Below, piece after piece: positions 7,828 through 16,075 of a stretch of 55,475 nt of DNA (position 1 is the stretch's first letter; each line of letters starts with the position of its first letter). The notes under the pieces were generated by a model. That model ran no database searches. It saw only the letters and a list, made by a program, of their open reading frames with translations, and was not told the DNA's origin. The stretch is from an uncultured Bacilli bacterium (lineage in GTDB: Bacteria > Bacillota_I > Bacilli_A > RF39 > UBA660). A program made the position numbers and the translations under genes. The DNA is taken from the NCBI GenBank assembly GCA_934098505.1, contig CAKOOR010000009.1, positions 1 to 55,475 on the forward strand, written 5' to 3'.

Positions 7828-8653
7828 CTAGATCACCACTTTCTTCATCTTTATCTGAAGTGCTATCTGCATCATAGAAAATTTCTGTTTTTGGACGTAG
7901 TTCTTCCACTAAAGTCATCCTAAATTCATCTAGAGATAAGTTATATTTAAGTTCGCCATCAACAGCGATAGAAATTTTACCGGTTTCTTCAGATACAACT
8001 AGGGCGATAGCATCAGTTTCTTCAGCAATACCTAAGGCGGCACGGTGTCTTGTTCCCAAACGTTTGGAAATAGCAGGATTCATACTAGTTTTGAAAACAG
8101 CACCAGCACAAGTAATTCTATCTCCTTGAATAATTACACCACCATCATGAAGAGGACTATTTGGAAAGAAAATAGTTCCTAAAAGTGGACTGGTTAAATC
8201 AGCATAAACTTTAGTAGCAGGAGTGATATATTCTTGTAATGACATATCACGCTCAATAACAATTAAAGCGCCAATGCGATTCTTCTTTAAGTATTCAACA
8301 GCGTCCATTATTTCATAGACAACTTTTTCACGCTCATCAACTGTCAATATTTTATGGCGACCAAGAAGTTGGGTACGACCAATAGATTCCAAAACATTTC
8401 TAATTTCTGGTTGAAATATTACAATTATAGCTAATGGACCCCATTCTAAAATATATTCTAACAATAGACCGATTGTATATAAATTTAAGATATTACTTAT
8501 TACTTTAATTACAATAATTAGGAAAATTCCTTTAACAATAAGTACCATTTTAACATTATTTTTGATATTTTTTAGTATGTAATAAAACATTAACCATACT
8601 AAAGAGATATCAATTATTTTGGTAACAGTACTCCAAATTGTTTGTAGTGTCAT
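7820..8653 (-). CDS. cdaA: Diadenylate cyclase CdaA
   Basis: A 277-aa enzyme that condenses two ATP into cyclic di-AMP, a signal for potassium, osmotic and wall homeostasis. The first ~95 residues form membrane helices, followed by the DAC domain. Its key motifs are visible: 'SPLHDGGVIIQGDRI' (the DGA-type motif, here DGG) and 'GTRHRAALGIAEETDA' (RHR). An acidic C-terminal tail overlaps the start of the YbbR gene. An extended -10 promoter lies about 30 bases upstream. Length and motif order are normal for CdaA (older name DacA/YbbP). Confidence 0.95.
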   Translation of the reverse strand: MTLQTIWSTVTKIIDISLVWLMFYYILKNIKNNVKMVLIVKGIFLIIVIKVISNILNLYTIGLLLEYILEWGPLAIIVIFQPEIRNVLESIGRTQLLGRHKILTVDEREKVVYEIMDAVEYLKKNRIGALIVIERDMSLQEYITPATKVYADLTSPLLGTIFFPNSPLHDGGVIIQGDRITCAGAVFKTSMNPAISKRLGTRHRAALGIAEETDAIALVVSEETGKISIAVDGELKYNLSLDEFRMTLVEELRPKTEIFYDADSTSDKDEESGDLDE

Positions 8654-8682
8654 ATCTACATCTCTCTTTCTTATTCTAGTTT

Positions 8683-8688
8683 ATTATA
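8683..8688 (-). promoter_or_regulatory. Extended -10 promoter of cdaA
   Basis: The minus strand reads TTTGCTATAAT: a TGC extension and a consensus -10 box. The -35 (TAGAAA at 17 bases) is weak. Confidence 0.45.
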
Positions 8689-8769
8689 GCAAATTATTAT
8701 TTACTTTTCTAGTACTTATATAATACTGAAATTATTGCTAAAAAACTTTTGCTTTCTATTATTAGATGC

Positions 8770-8807
8770 TAAAAATAGCATTGGTAATCGCTTGCTAACG
8801 CTATTTA
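8770..8807 (-). terminator. Rho-independent terminator after the 8890-9486 gene
   Basis: AAATAGC pairs with GCTATTT on the minus strand and is followed by TTTTAG. The loop can pair further (GTT with AAC-like bases). It separates the Asn-rich protein gene from cdaA. Confidence 0.55.
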
Positions 8808-8889
8808 AAGAAGTTTTAATTTTATAATAACAATCAAGTTAATTAATGGGCTATAACAGTACTCTAGTAATTTAATTTTATCAATATAA

Positions 8890-9486
8890 TTAAATCTGTG
8901 TATTGTTTACATTTAATAATTCATTAGAATTACTATTTATATTTGAATCAGAATTTATATTATCAGTAGGATTTTGGTTACTTAAATTATTTATATTATC
9001 TTGAGAATTTAAATTATTTGTATCGGTAACATTGTTTTGATTAACTTGGTTAAATGTATTATTTAAATTATTAGCATTATTCATCTTAGTAACATCGTTT
9101 TCGTTAGTTAAATTATTAACATCATTTCGAATAAATGTATTTGTTGATACATTGTTGACATTTGTAGGATTTGCTTCGTTAGAATTTGTTACGAAATCTT
9201 GATTATTAACTGTTTGAGAAGAAGTGTTAACAAAAGTTGTAGGTTGCACGGTCATATCCAATTGTTCTACTTCTTCCCCAACCATGATAGGATTTTGGCC
9301 AACGGTTACTCCCAGTCCTTGTGCTCCTTTTTTAGCTACTGCTTCCATATCTATTTCTGGGGCTTTTGGCTTTTCTAGAGGATGTTTTTTTTCTATAAAA
9401 TAACCAATAATAGCAAAAATGCCTAGTAAAGCTAGAAAAATGAAAAGGATATAATAATTAGCTAAAGTTTTTAAAATTGTTTCCAT
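8890..9486 (-). CDS. Single-span membrane protein with Asn-rich tail
   Basis: A 198-aa protein I cannot assign. Residues 8-28 (ANYYILFIFLALLGIFAIIGYF) form one membrane helix. A short basic/Pro segment (EKKHPLEKPKAPEIDMEAVAKKG) and a moderately complex region follow. The last ~110 residues are a low-complexity run of Asn, Thr, Val and Asp with no fixed repeat unit. No clear ribosome site precedes the ATG; AGAAAGGA lies about 45 bases upstream, close to the end of the DUF3048 gene, so translation may be weak or start elsewhere. It follows the DUF3048 gene on the same strand after 70 bases. Confidence 0.6.
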   Translation of the reverse strand: METILKTLANYYILFIFLALLGIFAIIGYFIEKKHPLEKPKAPEIDMEAVAKKGAQGLGVTVGQNPIMVGEEVEQLDMTVQPTTFVNTSSQTVNNQDFVTNSNEANPTNVNNVSTNTFIRNDVNNLTNENDVTKMNNANNLNNTFNQVNQNNVTDTNNLNSQDNINNLSNQNPTDNINSDSNINSNSNELLNVNNTQI

Positions 9487-9556
9487 AATTGCAATAATTA
9501 ATTAAAATAAGCAATGATTCTAAATTTCAATTAATTCCTTTCTCTTTTTATTCTTT

Positions 9557-10633
9557 CTATTCGTTAGAAGATCCTTCGATCTTTAGAGTCTGATTCTTGG
9601 GTTGAATTTGGATAAAAGTGTTACCATCATTAACTTTTAATGGAGTACCATCTTCATAAGTATATATTGTTTTACTTTGACGAGAAGTTTTTTCCCAATT
9701 AATTTTAACAGCAACGCCATTGGAAATATAGTAACCGCTACCTTTACCAATATTGGCGATATCTTGACGACCCTTGTTATCACCTTTAATACTTGAATTA
9801 GCTACTTGATACGTTATTATATTTTTAAATGTATATTGTTTTTTAGTTACATCATCAACATGTTCTTTATTATTAACATAACGTTTATAAACTTTATTTG
9901 TTTCATCATAGACATATTTATCGGTAACACTTGAAGAATATTTTATTGTTACAGTAGTAGCAGGAATTGTTGCTAAGTTTGAATTATCGATTTCATCGAC
10001 TTCGTAATTTAGAAGTGGTTGTTCATTACTGGTTGTGCGATATCCTAAACGGCTAGCGCCTTTTTTTAACATTTCCATTGTTGTAAAACCGGTATGTTCA
10101 CTAGAAACATTTAAAGATTTATCACGATAGAAATAGGTGCCTTCCCAAGTTAAACCATTAATATTATTGATCTTGTATTCAGAAATATCATTTTGAGCTT
10201 GTGGTGACCAGCCCCAATGAACATAAATAGCATCATTTTCCATGGCATAATCTAAAAAATAATGACGACTGGAGCGAACACTGCCAATTTTAGCAGTATC
10301 TTGGTCCTTAAAGATAGCCATATATCTGGTTAAACCGCCTTCAACAATTATTTCATAAATTAAATATGCATCTTGCAAACCAGCATGATGTGCTCTAGCA
10401 CTTGAATGATTATTTATCATTACTGCATAGCTACGAGAATTAGAATTTAAATCCATTATTTGTAGTTTTTTTATTGGTAACTCTTCTTTTATCTCGTTTT
10501 TTGGTTCTTGTTCATCAACTTTTGAATTATCTTTTTTAGATATTATGTTTATTATTAGTAGTATGGCTAGTAAAAGTAAGGCAAGCCCTACTGTGCCAAT
10601 AACAATTTTAGCTTTTTTCGTTAATCTTTTCAT
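9557..10633 (-). CDS. DUF3048 family protein (YerB-like)
   Basis: About 358 aa. A single N-terminal helix (IVIGTVGLALLLLAILLIINII) acts as a membrane anchor or uncleaved signal. The rest matches DUF3048: 'SYAVMINNHSSARAHHAGLQDAYLIYEIIVEGGLTRYMAIFKDQDTAKIGSVRSSRHYFLDYAMENDAIYVHWGWSPQA' holds the family's core NN, GGxTR and RSxRxxF motifs. The C-terminal half is the partner domain. YerB-type proteins are surface proteins of unknown function. The frame is open further upstream to 10708, but GATGGGGTAAAT before the ATG at 10633 supports the shorter form. There is no lipobox. It is the last gene of the rnr-smpB group. Confidence 0.85.
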   Translation of the reverse strand: MKRLTKKAKIVIGTVGLALLLLAILLIINIISKKDNSKVDEQEPKNEIKEELPIKKLQIMDLNSNSRSYAVMINNHSSARAHHAGLQDAYLIYEIIVEGGLTRYMAIFKDQDTAKIGSVRSSRHYFLDYAMENDAIYVHWGWSPQAQNDISEYKINNINGLTWEGTYFYRDKSLNVSSEHTGFTTMEMLKKGASRLGYRTTSNEQPLLNYEVDEIDNSNLATIPATTVTIKYSSSVTDKYVYDETNKVYKRYVNNKEHVDDVTKKQYTFKNIITYQVANSSIKGDNKGRQDIANIGKGSGYYISNGVAVKINWEKTSRQSKTIYTYEDGTPLKVNDGNTFIQIQPKNQTLKIEGSSNE

Positions 10634-10723
10634 ATTTACCCCATCTTCTATAAGATTTTTATCATGTTTTAACATTTTTTCAACATTTATAGTTCTTATC
10701 AAGAACATTCATTTGAGTATTGC

Positions 10724-11161
10724 TTATTTATAAGAATTCAAACGTGCATTTTCTCTTTTTAAATCACGTTCTTTTATGGTTTCTCTTTTGTCATATAACT
10801 TTTTACCTTTACAAACTCCGAGAGTTACTTTGGCTTTACCGTTTTTAAAATGAATATCCAGTGGTATTAAAGAGTAACCATTTCGACTTACTTTATTTAA
10901 CAATTTATTTATTTCATTTTTATGAAGTAGAAGCTTACGAGTTCTTCTAGTATCATGATTAAAAATATTACCCTCATCGTACTTTGCAATAAAAACATTT
11001 AGCAAATACACTTCGCCTCTTTTTATGAGAGCAAATGAATCACTTAAATCGCAGGATGATTTGCGTAAAGATTTAATTTCTGTACCTTTTAAGGCAATGC
11101 CTGCTTCAATAGTTTCTTCTATATAATACTCAAATTTTGCTTTTCTGTTTTGAATTTCCAT
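10724..11161 (-). CDS. smpB: SsrA-binding protein SmpB
   Basis: A 145-aa tmRNA-binding protein for rescue of stalled ribosomes. It has the family core: 'NRKAKFEYYIEETIEAGIALKGTEIKSLR', 'VYLLNVFIAKYDEGNIFNHDTRRTRKLLLHKNEI', 'YSLIPLDIHFKNGKAKVTLGVCKGKKLYDKRE', and the basic C-terminal tail that enters the decoding centre. Its start lies 32 bases inside the 3' end of rnr, so the two are translationally coupled. RNase R degrades mRNAs that SmpB-tmRNA releases, which explains the pairing. tmRNA itself is not in this window. Confidence 0.97.
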   Translation of the reverse strand: MEIQNRKAKFEYYIEETIEAGIALKGTEIKSLRKSSCDLSDSFALIKRGEVYLLNVFIAKYDEGNIFNHDTRRTRKLLLHKNEINKLLNKVSRNGYSLIPLDIHFKNGKAKVTLGVCKGKKLYDKRETIKERDLKRENARLNSYK

Positions 11162-13256
11162 TCTTTTCTTCTACAATTTCAAAGTCAATCATTGCTGTTT
11201 CTTTACTAGCGGCCACACATTTAACTTTTACTTTATCTCCTAATCTATATGTTTTTTTTGTACTTTTACCAACAAGACTCAATATTTCAGGAATATAATT
11301 AAAATAATCCTTTTTTAAGCTGCTAATATGGACTAGCCCTTCAACAAGGTTATCAAGTTCGACAAAGAAACCGAAGTTTGTAATTGTATTAATTCTACCT
11401 ATGTATTCTTCGCCAATATGATTTTCCATATATTCTGCCATTTTCATATCGTCAACATCTCGTTCAGCATTTACGGCTGCGACTTCTCTTTCACTGCTAT
11501 GGGCTGCTATTTGAGATAATGATGTATTCAGGATATCCATTGTATTTTTAGAGTAGTCTTGTTCAACTAAATATTTTTTTAGTAAACGGTGAACCACTAA
11601 GTCTGGATAACGACGAATTGGCGAAGTAAAATGAGTATAAGCACGAGAAGCAATACCAAAGTGGCCAAGATTTTGGCTGCTATATTCAGCTTTACGCATA
11701 CTTCTTAATAACATTTCAGATAAAATATCAAACTCTTTTTTATCTTTTAATTCAGATAACATTTTTTGCATAGTATAAGGAGTTATTTCTTTAACATTGG
11801 TATGTAAATGATAGCCTAAAATTTTTACCATGCTCATAAAGTCTTCTATTTTTTCTGGTTTAGGATTCTCATGAACTCGGTAAATAAATGGTAAACCCAT
11901 ATTATAAATATGACCGGCTACACATTCATTAGCAGCAATCATAAAGTCTTCAATTAATTTTTCGCCTTCACCACGGATACGTTTTTGAACATCGATGGCA
12001 TGGCCTTTTTCATCTTGAATTATCTTGACTTCATCTAAATCAAAATCTATATAACCACGTTGTTCTTTTACTTTTCTTAAAATTTTAGCCAACTTGTGCA
12101 TTTCTTTTAAGGTTTCAGCAAATGGTTCATAGCCATCTGGAATTATATTTTCCATAATTATCTTGTTGACATTGTTATAAGTCATCTTTTTGCTACTTTT
12201 TATATAACTTGGAAATATATCGTAATCAAGTAATTTTCCTTCAGGACTATATTTCATAACACATGACATGCTTAAACGAATAACCCCTTCATTTAAAGAG
12301 CATATACCATTGGATAATTTATGTGGAATCATTGGAATAACAGTATCAGCTAGATAAGAGGAAGTTCCTCTTTCGTAGGCAGCATCTCCTAATGCGGTAT
12401 TTTCTTTAACATAATTAGAAACATCTGCTATGTGAACACCTAAAATATAATTTTCGCCATCTTTTTCTAAACTAATAGCATCATCAATATCCTTAGTATC
12501 ATCACCATCAATGGTAAAAATGGTTTTAGAAGTTAAATTACGACGATTTTTTAACTCAGATAAATCAACGGTATCAGGAACATAATTTAGTTCTTCTATT
12601 ACTCTAGGATTAAAATCTTCATAAATACCATATTTGTAAGCTATGCTTAGAATGTCAACTTGTGGGTCATTTTTATGACCTATTATCTTTAAAACATTAC
12701 CAGAATAAACATGATTTTTTATATGGTCAGTTATTTCCACTAATACTTTATGTCCTTCAACACAATTATGAGTAGTATCTGGATTTAAAATGACAGTTAT
12801 ATCTTTTTTATCATCATCTAATTTTAAGCACATTTTATTGTTACAAATTATTATTTCACCGACAACATTTTTTAAATCACGTTTAATAACTTTAATTATT
12901 TTGCCTTCTTTACGACCAGCACGACTAGTTATTTCACAAAGGACAACATCTTCATCAATGGCGTCTTTTAATTTAGATTTATCAATATAAATATCATCTT
13001 CTTCTGGTAATATAACAAATCCAAAACCTTTTTTGTTAACTGATAGGGTACCAATTTTTAATGATGGACAATTTTCTAATAAGATATATTTTTCTTTTTT
13101 AGTATAAAACACTTTATATTCATCTATTAATTTTTTTAAAGTATCTTGAAGCTCGCGTAATTCTTCTGGCGTTTTTAGTTTCATTAAGTCGTTAATTTCA
13201 ATTAGTGTTTTTGCCTCATGTATATTTTTTAATAATTTAATTAATTTTTCTTCCAT
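11130..13256 (-). CDS. rnr: Ribonuclease R
   Basis: A 708-aa 3'-to-5' exoribonuclease. Domains in order: an N-terminal helical region, a cold-shock domain starting near 'GTLSVNKKGFGFVILPEEDDIYI', a second CSD, the RNB catalytic domain with 'TIFTIDGDDTKDIDDAISL' (metal-binding Asp cluster) and 'ASRAYTHFTSPIRRYPDLVVHRLL', and the S1 domain 'GRINTITNFGFFVELDNLVEGLVHISSL'. The Lys-rich tail overlaps smpB. The gene follows a pseudopilin gene by 32 bases. The secG-rnr-smpB neighbourhood is standard for Bacillota apart from that insertion. Confidence 0.97.
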   Translation of the reverse strand: MEEKLIKLLKNIHEAKTLIEINDLMKLKTPEELRELQDTLKKLIDEYKVFYTKKEKYILLENCPSLKIGTLSVNKKGFGFVILPEEDDIYIDKSKLKDAIDEDVVLCEITSRAGRKEGKIIKVIKRDLKNVVGEIIICNNKMCLKLDDDKKDITVILNPDTTHNCVEGHKVLVEITDHIKNHVYSGNVLKIIGHKNDPQVDILSIAYKYGIYEDFNPRVIEELNYVPDTVDLSELKNRRNLTSKTIFTIDGDDTKDIDDAISLEKDGENYILGVHIADVSNYVKENTALGDAAYERGTSSYLADTVIPMIPHKLSNGICSLNEGVIRLSMSCVMKYSPEGKLLDYDIFPSYIKSSKKMTYNNVNKIIMENIIPDGYEPFAETLKEMHKLAKILRKVKEQRGYIDFDLDEVKIIQDEKGHAIDVQKRIRGEGEKLIEDFMIAANECVAGHIYNMGLPFIYRVHENPKPEKIEDFMSMVKILGYHLHTNVKEITPYTMQKMLSELKDKKEFDILSEMLLRSMRKAEYSSQNLGHFGIASRAYTHFTSPIRRYPDLVVHRLLKKYLVEQDYSKNTMDILNTSLSQIAAHSSEREVAAVNAERDVDDMKMAEYMENHIGEEYIGRINTITNFGFFVELDNLVEGLVHISSLKKDYFNYIPEILSLVGKSTKKTYRLGDKVKVKCVAASKETAMIDFEIVEEKNGNSKQKSKI

Positions 13257-13288
13257 ATTTTTTCCTTATCTATTTATTAACTTCATGT

Positions 13289-13729
13289 TTAATTAGAGTT
13301 GTTTTTTTCTACTGCATTCAAAATACATTGTTTTTCAACATATCCATTGCTTTCAGAAGCATTTTTCCATTTAATGTTAACTTTTGTTTCAGCTATATTT
13401 AATGAATCCTGAATTGTCTTACCAGTATCATCGTATGTTGTATAACCATCAATAAATCCATTTTGTATAAGGGTTTGTAAAGTAATACTACAACCATCAT
13501 TATTATTTTTGCAAGAATCACGAGTCATACCAATAACGTTAGATGCATTCAAACTATCTATCAAATTGCAGGCAACATCGGTAATTTGCTTATCATTTTT
13601 TGATTTTAAAGAGTTGTCTTCACTGCCGGTACTTCCTTGTAAGTTAATTACGATTATTGTTGACGATAAAGTTATTAAAAGAATGGTTGCTATAAGTTCT
13701 ACTAATGTAAAGCCCTTTTTATTTTTCAT
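13289..13729 (-). CDS. Type IV pilin-like / pseudopilin protein
   Basis: About 146 aa. The N-terminus MKNKKGFTLVELIATILLITLSSTIIVI is a textbook class III signal: a basic leader, cleavage by prepilin peptidase between G and F, Glu at +5, and one hydrophobic helix. The small globular part has Cys residues in 'DSCKNNNDGCSI' and near the C-terminus (KQCIL). GAGGT precedes the ATG at 13729; an upstream in-frame ATG at 13747 is less favoured. A TATAAT at 13746-13751 would give a very short leader. The gene sits between secG (with its terminator) and rnr, outside any pilus operon. It is probably a minor pilin for a competence or type IV pilus-like apparatus; no assembly genes are nearby. Confidence 0.8.
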   Translation of the reverse strand: MKNKKGFTLVELIATILLITLSSTIIVINLQGSTGSEDNSLKSKNDKQITDVACNLIDSLNASNVIGMTRDSCKNNNDGCSITLQTLIQNGFIDGYTTYDDTGKTIQDSLNIAETKVNIKWKNASESNGYVEKQCILNAVEKNNSN

Positions 13730-13765
13730 ACTTACCTCTACAACCATTATAAAACATTATTAATT

Positions 13766-13797
13766 TAAAAAAAAGTCTTTTAAATGCAAGACTTTTA
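13766..13797 (-). terminator. Rho-independent terminator of secG
   Basis: AAAAGTCTT and AAGACTTTT pair around a short loop, and a run of eight T follows on the minus strand. The hairpin begins at the secG stop codon and separates secG from the pilin-rnr-smpB group. Confidence 0.85.
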
Positions 13798-14013
13798 TTT
13801 TTGTAAAAATATGACTAATGCTATTACGAAGAAAAGAACTCCTAATATTAAGGTTAATCGGCTAATTAATAGTTCTAAGCCTCTTTCTTTTTGATGTGTA
13901 AATAGGGCTTCATTACCGCCTGAAATTATTTGACCAGCATCACTCGCTTTATTACTTTGTAATAAGACTATAGCAATTAATAATATTGATACTATTAACA
14001 ACATTGTTTCCAT
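13795..14013 (-). CDS. secG: Preprotein translocase subunit SecG
   Basis: A 72-aa protein of two membrane helices joined by a short loop: 'LLIVSILLIAIVLLQSNKASDAGQIISGGNEALF' and 'LISRLTLILGVLFFVIALVIFL'. The QSNKASDAGQIISGG stretch is the conserved SecG loop. It assists SecYE in export. Length is normal. It lies downstream of eno on the same strand. Confidence 0.93.
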   Translation of the reverse strand: METMLLIVSILLIAIVLLQSNKASDAGQIISGGNEALFTHQKERGLELLISRLTLILGVLFFVIALVIFLQK

Positions 14014-14065
14014 TGATTGCCACTTCCATTTCTTGTAAAACTATATCATACTTGTTATTTAATTT

Positions 14066-14096
14066 CAAGAAATTAGATTATTTCTTGCGTTTTTTT
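14066..14096 (+). terminator. Terminator-like hairpin oriented to the plus strand
   Basis: CAAGAAAT and ATTTCTTG form a perfect 8-bp stem, followed on the plus strand by a run of seven T. In the minus direction, that of eno, no T-run follows. No plus-strand gene is seen upstream, so it may stop antisense transcription or may be a processing or stability hairpin at the 3' end of eno. Confidence 0.4.
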
Positions 14097-14097
14097 A

Positions 14098-15330
14098 TTA
14101 TTTTTCTAATAATTTTTCTTCAATGCGAAGTAATCTATTATATTTAGCAATTCTTTCGCCTCTTGATAAAGAACCAGTTTTAATGTAAGGAATGTCTAAA
14201 CCAACAGCTAAGTCAGCAATAAATGTATCTTCCGTTTCACCACTGCGGTGAGAAATTACCATTTTATAGCCATTTTTTCTAGCTAATAAGATTGTTTGCA
14301 TCATTTCAGAAACTGTACCAATTTGGTTAGCTTTTAGTAGGATAGCATTTCCAGCTTTCATATCAATTGCTTTTTGTAAATATTTCTTATTAGTAACGAA
14401 ATAATCATCACCAACTAGCATAATTTTTTCACCGATTTTAGCAGTTAATTTTGCTAATGACTCAAAATCGTCTTCCATAAAGGCATCTTCGATACTAATA
14501 ATTGGATATTTTTCGATTAAATCTAAATAATAATTCATTAAATCATCACTAGTTAAATTCTTTTTATCAACTAGATATGTCTTTGTTTCATCGTTATACA
14601 TTTCACTTGAAGCAGCATCTAAAGCGATAAATACTTCTTCTCCAGGTTTATAGCCAGCTTCAGTTATAGCTTTTACAATAAGTTCTAAAGCTTCTTCATT
14701 ATTTTTTAAGTTTGGTGCAAATCCACCTTCATCACCAACACCAGTAGATAGACCCATGCCATCTAAAATTTTCTTTAACGTATGGAATACTTCGGCGCCA
14801 GCTCTTAGTCTTTCTTTGAAAGGCTTAATTACAGGAACAATCATGAATTCTTGGATATCTAAATCATTATTAGCATGTTTTCCACCGTTAACAATGTTCA
14901 TCATAGGAATTGGTAAGCCAACCGTTCCATTAGAAACAAATTCGTATAATTCTTTATCAGCGTTAGTGGCTGCTGCTTTTAAACAAGCCAATGACACTGC
15001 TAAAGTCGCATTTGCTCCTAAATTAGTTTTAAATTCAGTACCATCTAATTTTAATAAAGCAGCATCAATTTGATTTTGAATTAACTCTTTTCCTTCTAAT
15101 TCTTTGGCTATTATATCATTTATATTGTTAACTGCCTTTAAAACACCTTTGCCATTGTAACGATTTTGATCACCATCACGTAATTCTAAAGCTTCTCTTG
15201 ATCCAGTAGAAGCTCCAGATGGAACTGATGCTGTAGCTTTAATACCATTTTCTAAAGTAACATCGCATTCTACAGTAGGATTTCCTCTCGAATCTAAAAT
15301 TTCTCTTGCATATATTTTCTTAATTTTCAT
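14098..15330 (-). CDS. eno: Enolase
   Basis: A 410-aa glycolytic enzyme (2-phosphoglycerate to phosphoenolpyruvate). It begins 'MKIKKIYAREILDSRGNPTVECDV', has the flexible loop 'VPSGASTGSREALELRD', the metal ligands in 'IALDAASSEM', 'SIEDAFMEDD' and 'LVGDDYFVTN', the catalytic Lys in 'LLKANQIGT', and the signature 'ISHRSGETEDTFIADLAVG'. It is slightly shorter than the usual ~430 aa, mainly by small loop deletions. It has its own sigma-A-type promoter and a GGTGAAGGTGA ribosome site. secG follows on the same strand. Confidence 0.98.
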   Translation of the reverse strand: MKIKKIYAREILDSRGNPTVECDVTLENGIKATASVPSGASTGSREALELRDGDQNRYNGKGVLKAVNNINDIIAKELEGKELIQNQIDAALLKLDGTEFKTNLGANATLAVSLACLKAAATNADKELYEFVSNGTVGLPIPMMNIVNGGKHANNDLDIQEFMIVPVIKPFKERLRAGAEVFHTLKKILDGMGLSTGVGDEGGFAPNLKNNEEALELIVKAITEAGYKPGEEVFIALDAASSEMYNDETKTYLVDKKNLTSDDLMNYYLDLIEKYPIISIEDAFMEDDFESLAKLTAKIGEKIMLVGDDYFVTNKKYLQKAIDMKAGNAILLKANQIGTVSEMMQTILLARKNGYKMVISHRSGETEDTFIADLAVGLDIPYIKTGSLSRGERIAKYNRLLRIEEKLLEK

Positions 15331-15359
15331 ATTTTCACCTTCACCTTTTTCACTATGAT

Positions 15360-15388
15360 ATTGTATCGCATTTTAAATAAATTATCAA
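15360..15388 (-). promoter_or_regulatory. Promoter of eno
   Basis: The minus strand shows TTGATA, 17 bases, TACAAT, about 30 bases before the eno ATG. Confidence 0.7.
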
Positions 15389-15431
15389 TATTTGACATTT
15401 CTATTTTAAGATAAATCAGGTAATTGGTAAT

Positions 15432-15456
15432 AAAAAAATAGTCAATAAAGACTAGA
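15432..15456 (-). terminator. Terminator after the DUF308 gene
   Basis: TAGTC / GACTA stem with a six-base loop and seven T on the minus strand, directly after the stop codon of the DUF308 gene. Confidence 0.6.
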
Positions 15457-15459
15457 TTT

Positions 15460-16032
15460 TTATTCAAAAAATATATTAATTAATTCTTTAACTCTTTTTC
15501 TAAATAATATTTGTTGTAAAAAATCAATTGCGGAATAAACGCATACTATTATACCGACAAATGTTGTTAACACTAGAGCCGTATCAAATGGATTTATCAT
15601 TACAATAATACCTATAATAAACACTAAAATTGATATTACCATTGAAAACAACCAAGTTTCCTCTGAAAATTTTTTTAATTGTAATGCTAAAGCAAATTTG
15701 AATGATGCTGATATAATTAACCACAAACCAATACCAATTGATAAAATTCCTGTTAGTGATAATGGATTTACAATAATAAATACACCAGCTATAATACTTA
15801 AAATGCCATAAATTATATCAGCCACAAAAAATGGACCTTTATGGATATTAAATATATATTTTATAATGTTATAAATGCCAACGACACTTAGGGATATACC
15901 AAATGCAACGCCAACAACCGTATTAGAATCCGTTGGATTGCTAGCGCTATAGATTCCTAATGCAAAAAGAATAATATCAATTAGCATTTGTCCGTAAGTT
16001 GCAATGTTAAATAATTTTTTCTTTTCTTTCAT
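15460..16032 (-). CDS. DUF308 / HdeD-like membrane protein
   Basis: About 190 aa with six predicted membrane helices and short loops (for example 'IDIILFALGIYSAS', 'GPFFVADIIYGILSIIAGVFIIVNPLSLTGILSIGIGLWLIISASFKFALAL', 'LFSMVISILVFIIGIIVMINPFDTALVLTTFVGIIV'). The recurring 'G..xI.NP' pattern in each helical hairpin is typical of the HdeD/DUF308 family, which has no clear biochemical role in Gram-positives. GGAGAG lies six bases before the second ATG, so I start at 16032, not 16038. The gene follows the beta-lactamase-like gene on the same strand after a gap of about 40 bases and may share its transcript. Confidence 0.8.
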   Translation of the reverse strand: MKEKKKLFNIATYGQMLIDIILFALGIYSASNPTDSNTVVGVAFGISLSVVGIYNIIKYIFNIHKGPFFVADIIYGILSIIAGVFIIVNPLSLTGILSIGIGLWLIISASFKFALALQLKKFSEETWLFSMVISILVFIIGIIVMINPFDTALVLTTFVGIIVCVYSAIDFLQQILFRKRVKELINIFFE

Positions 16033-16075
16033 AACCATCTCTCCAGTTATATTTTAATAATTTATTCATTAATTG

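Noticed and set aside
8890..9230. Tandem repeat array in the Asn-rich gene
   Set aside because: The Asn/Thr/Val-rich DNA looks repetitive but has no fixed unit length.
14756..15073. Plus-strand frame of 105 codons inside eno
   Set aside because: It is the antisense shadow of a fully conserved enolase; no ribosome site and no recognisable domain.
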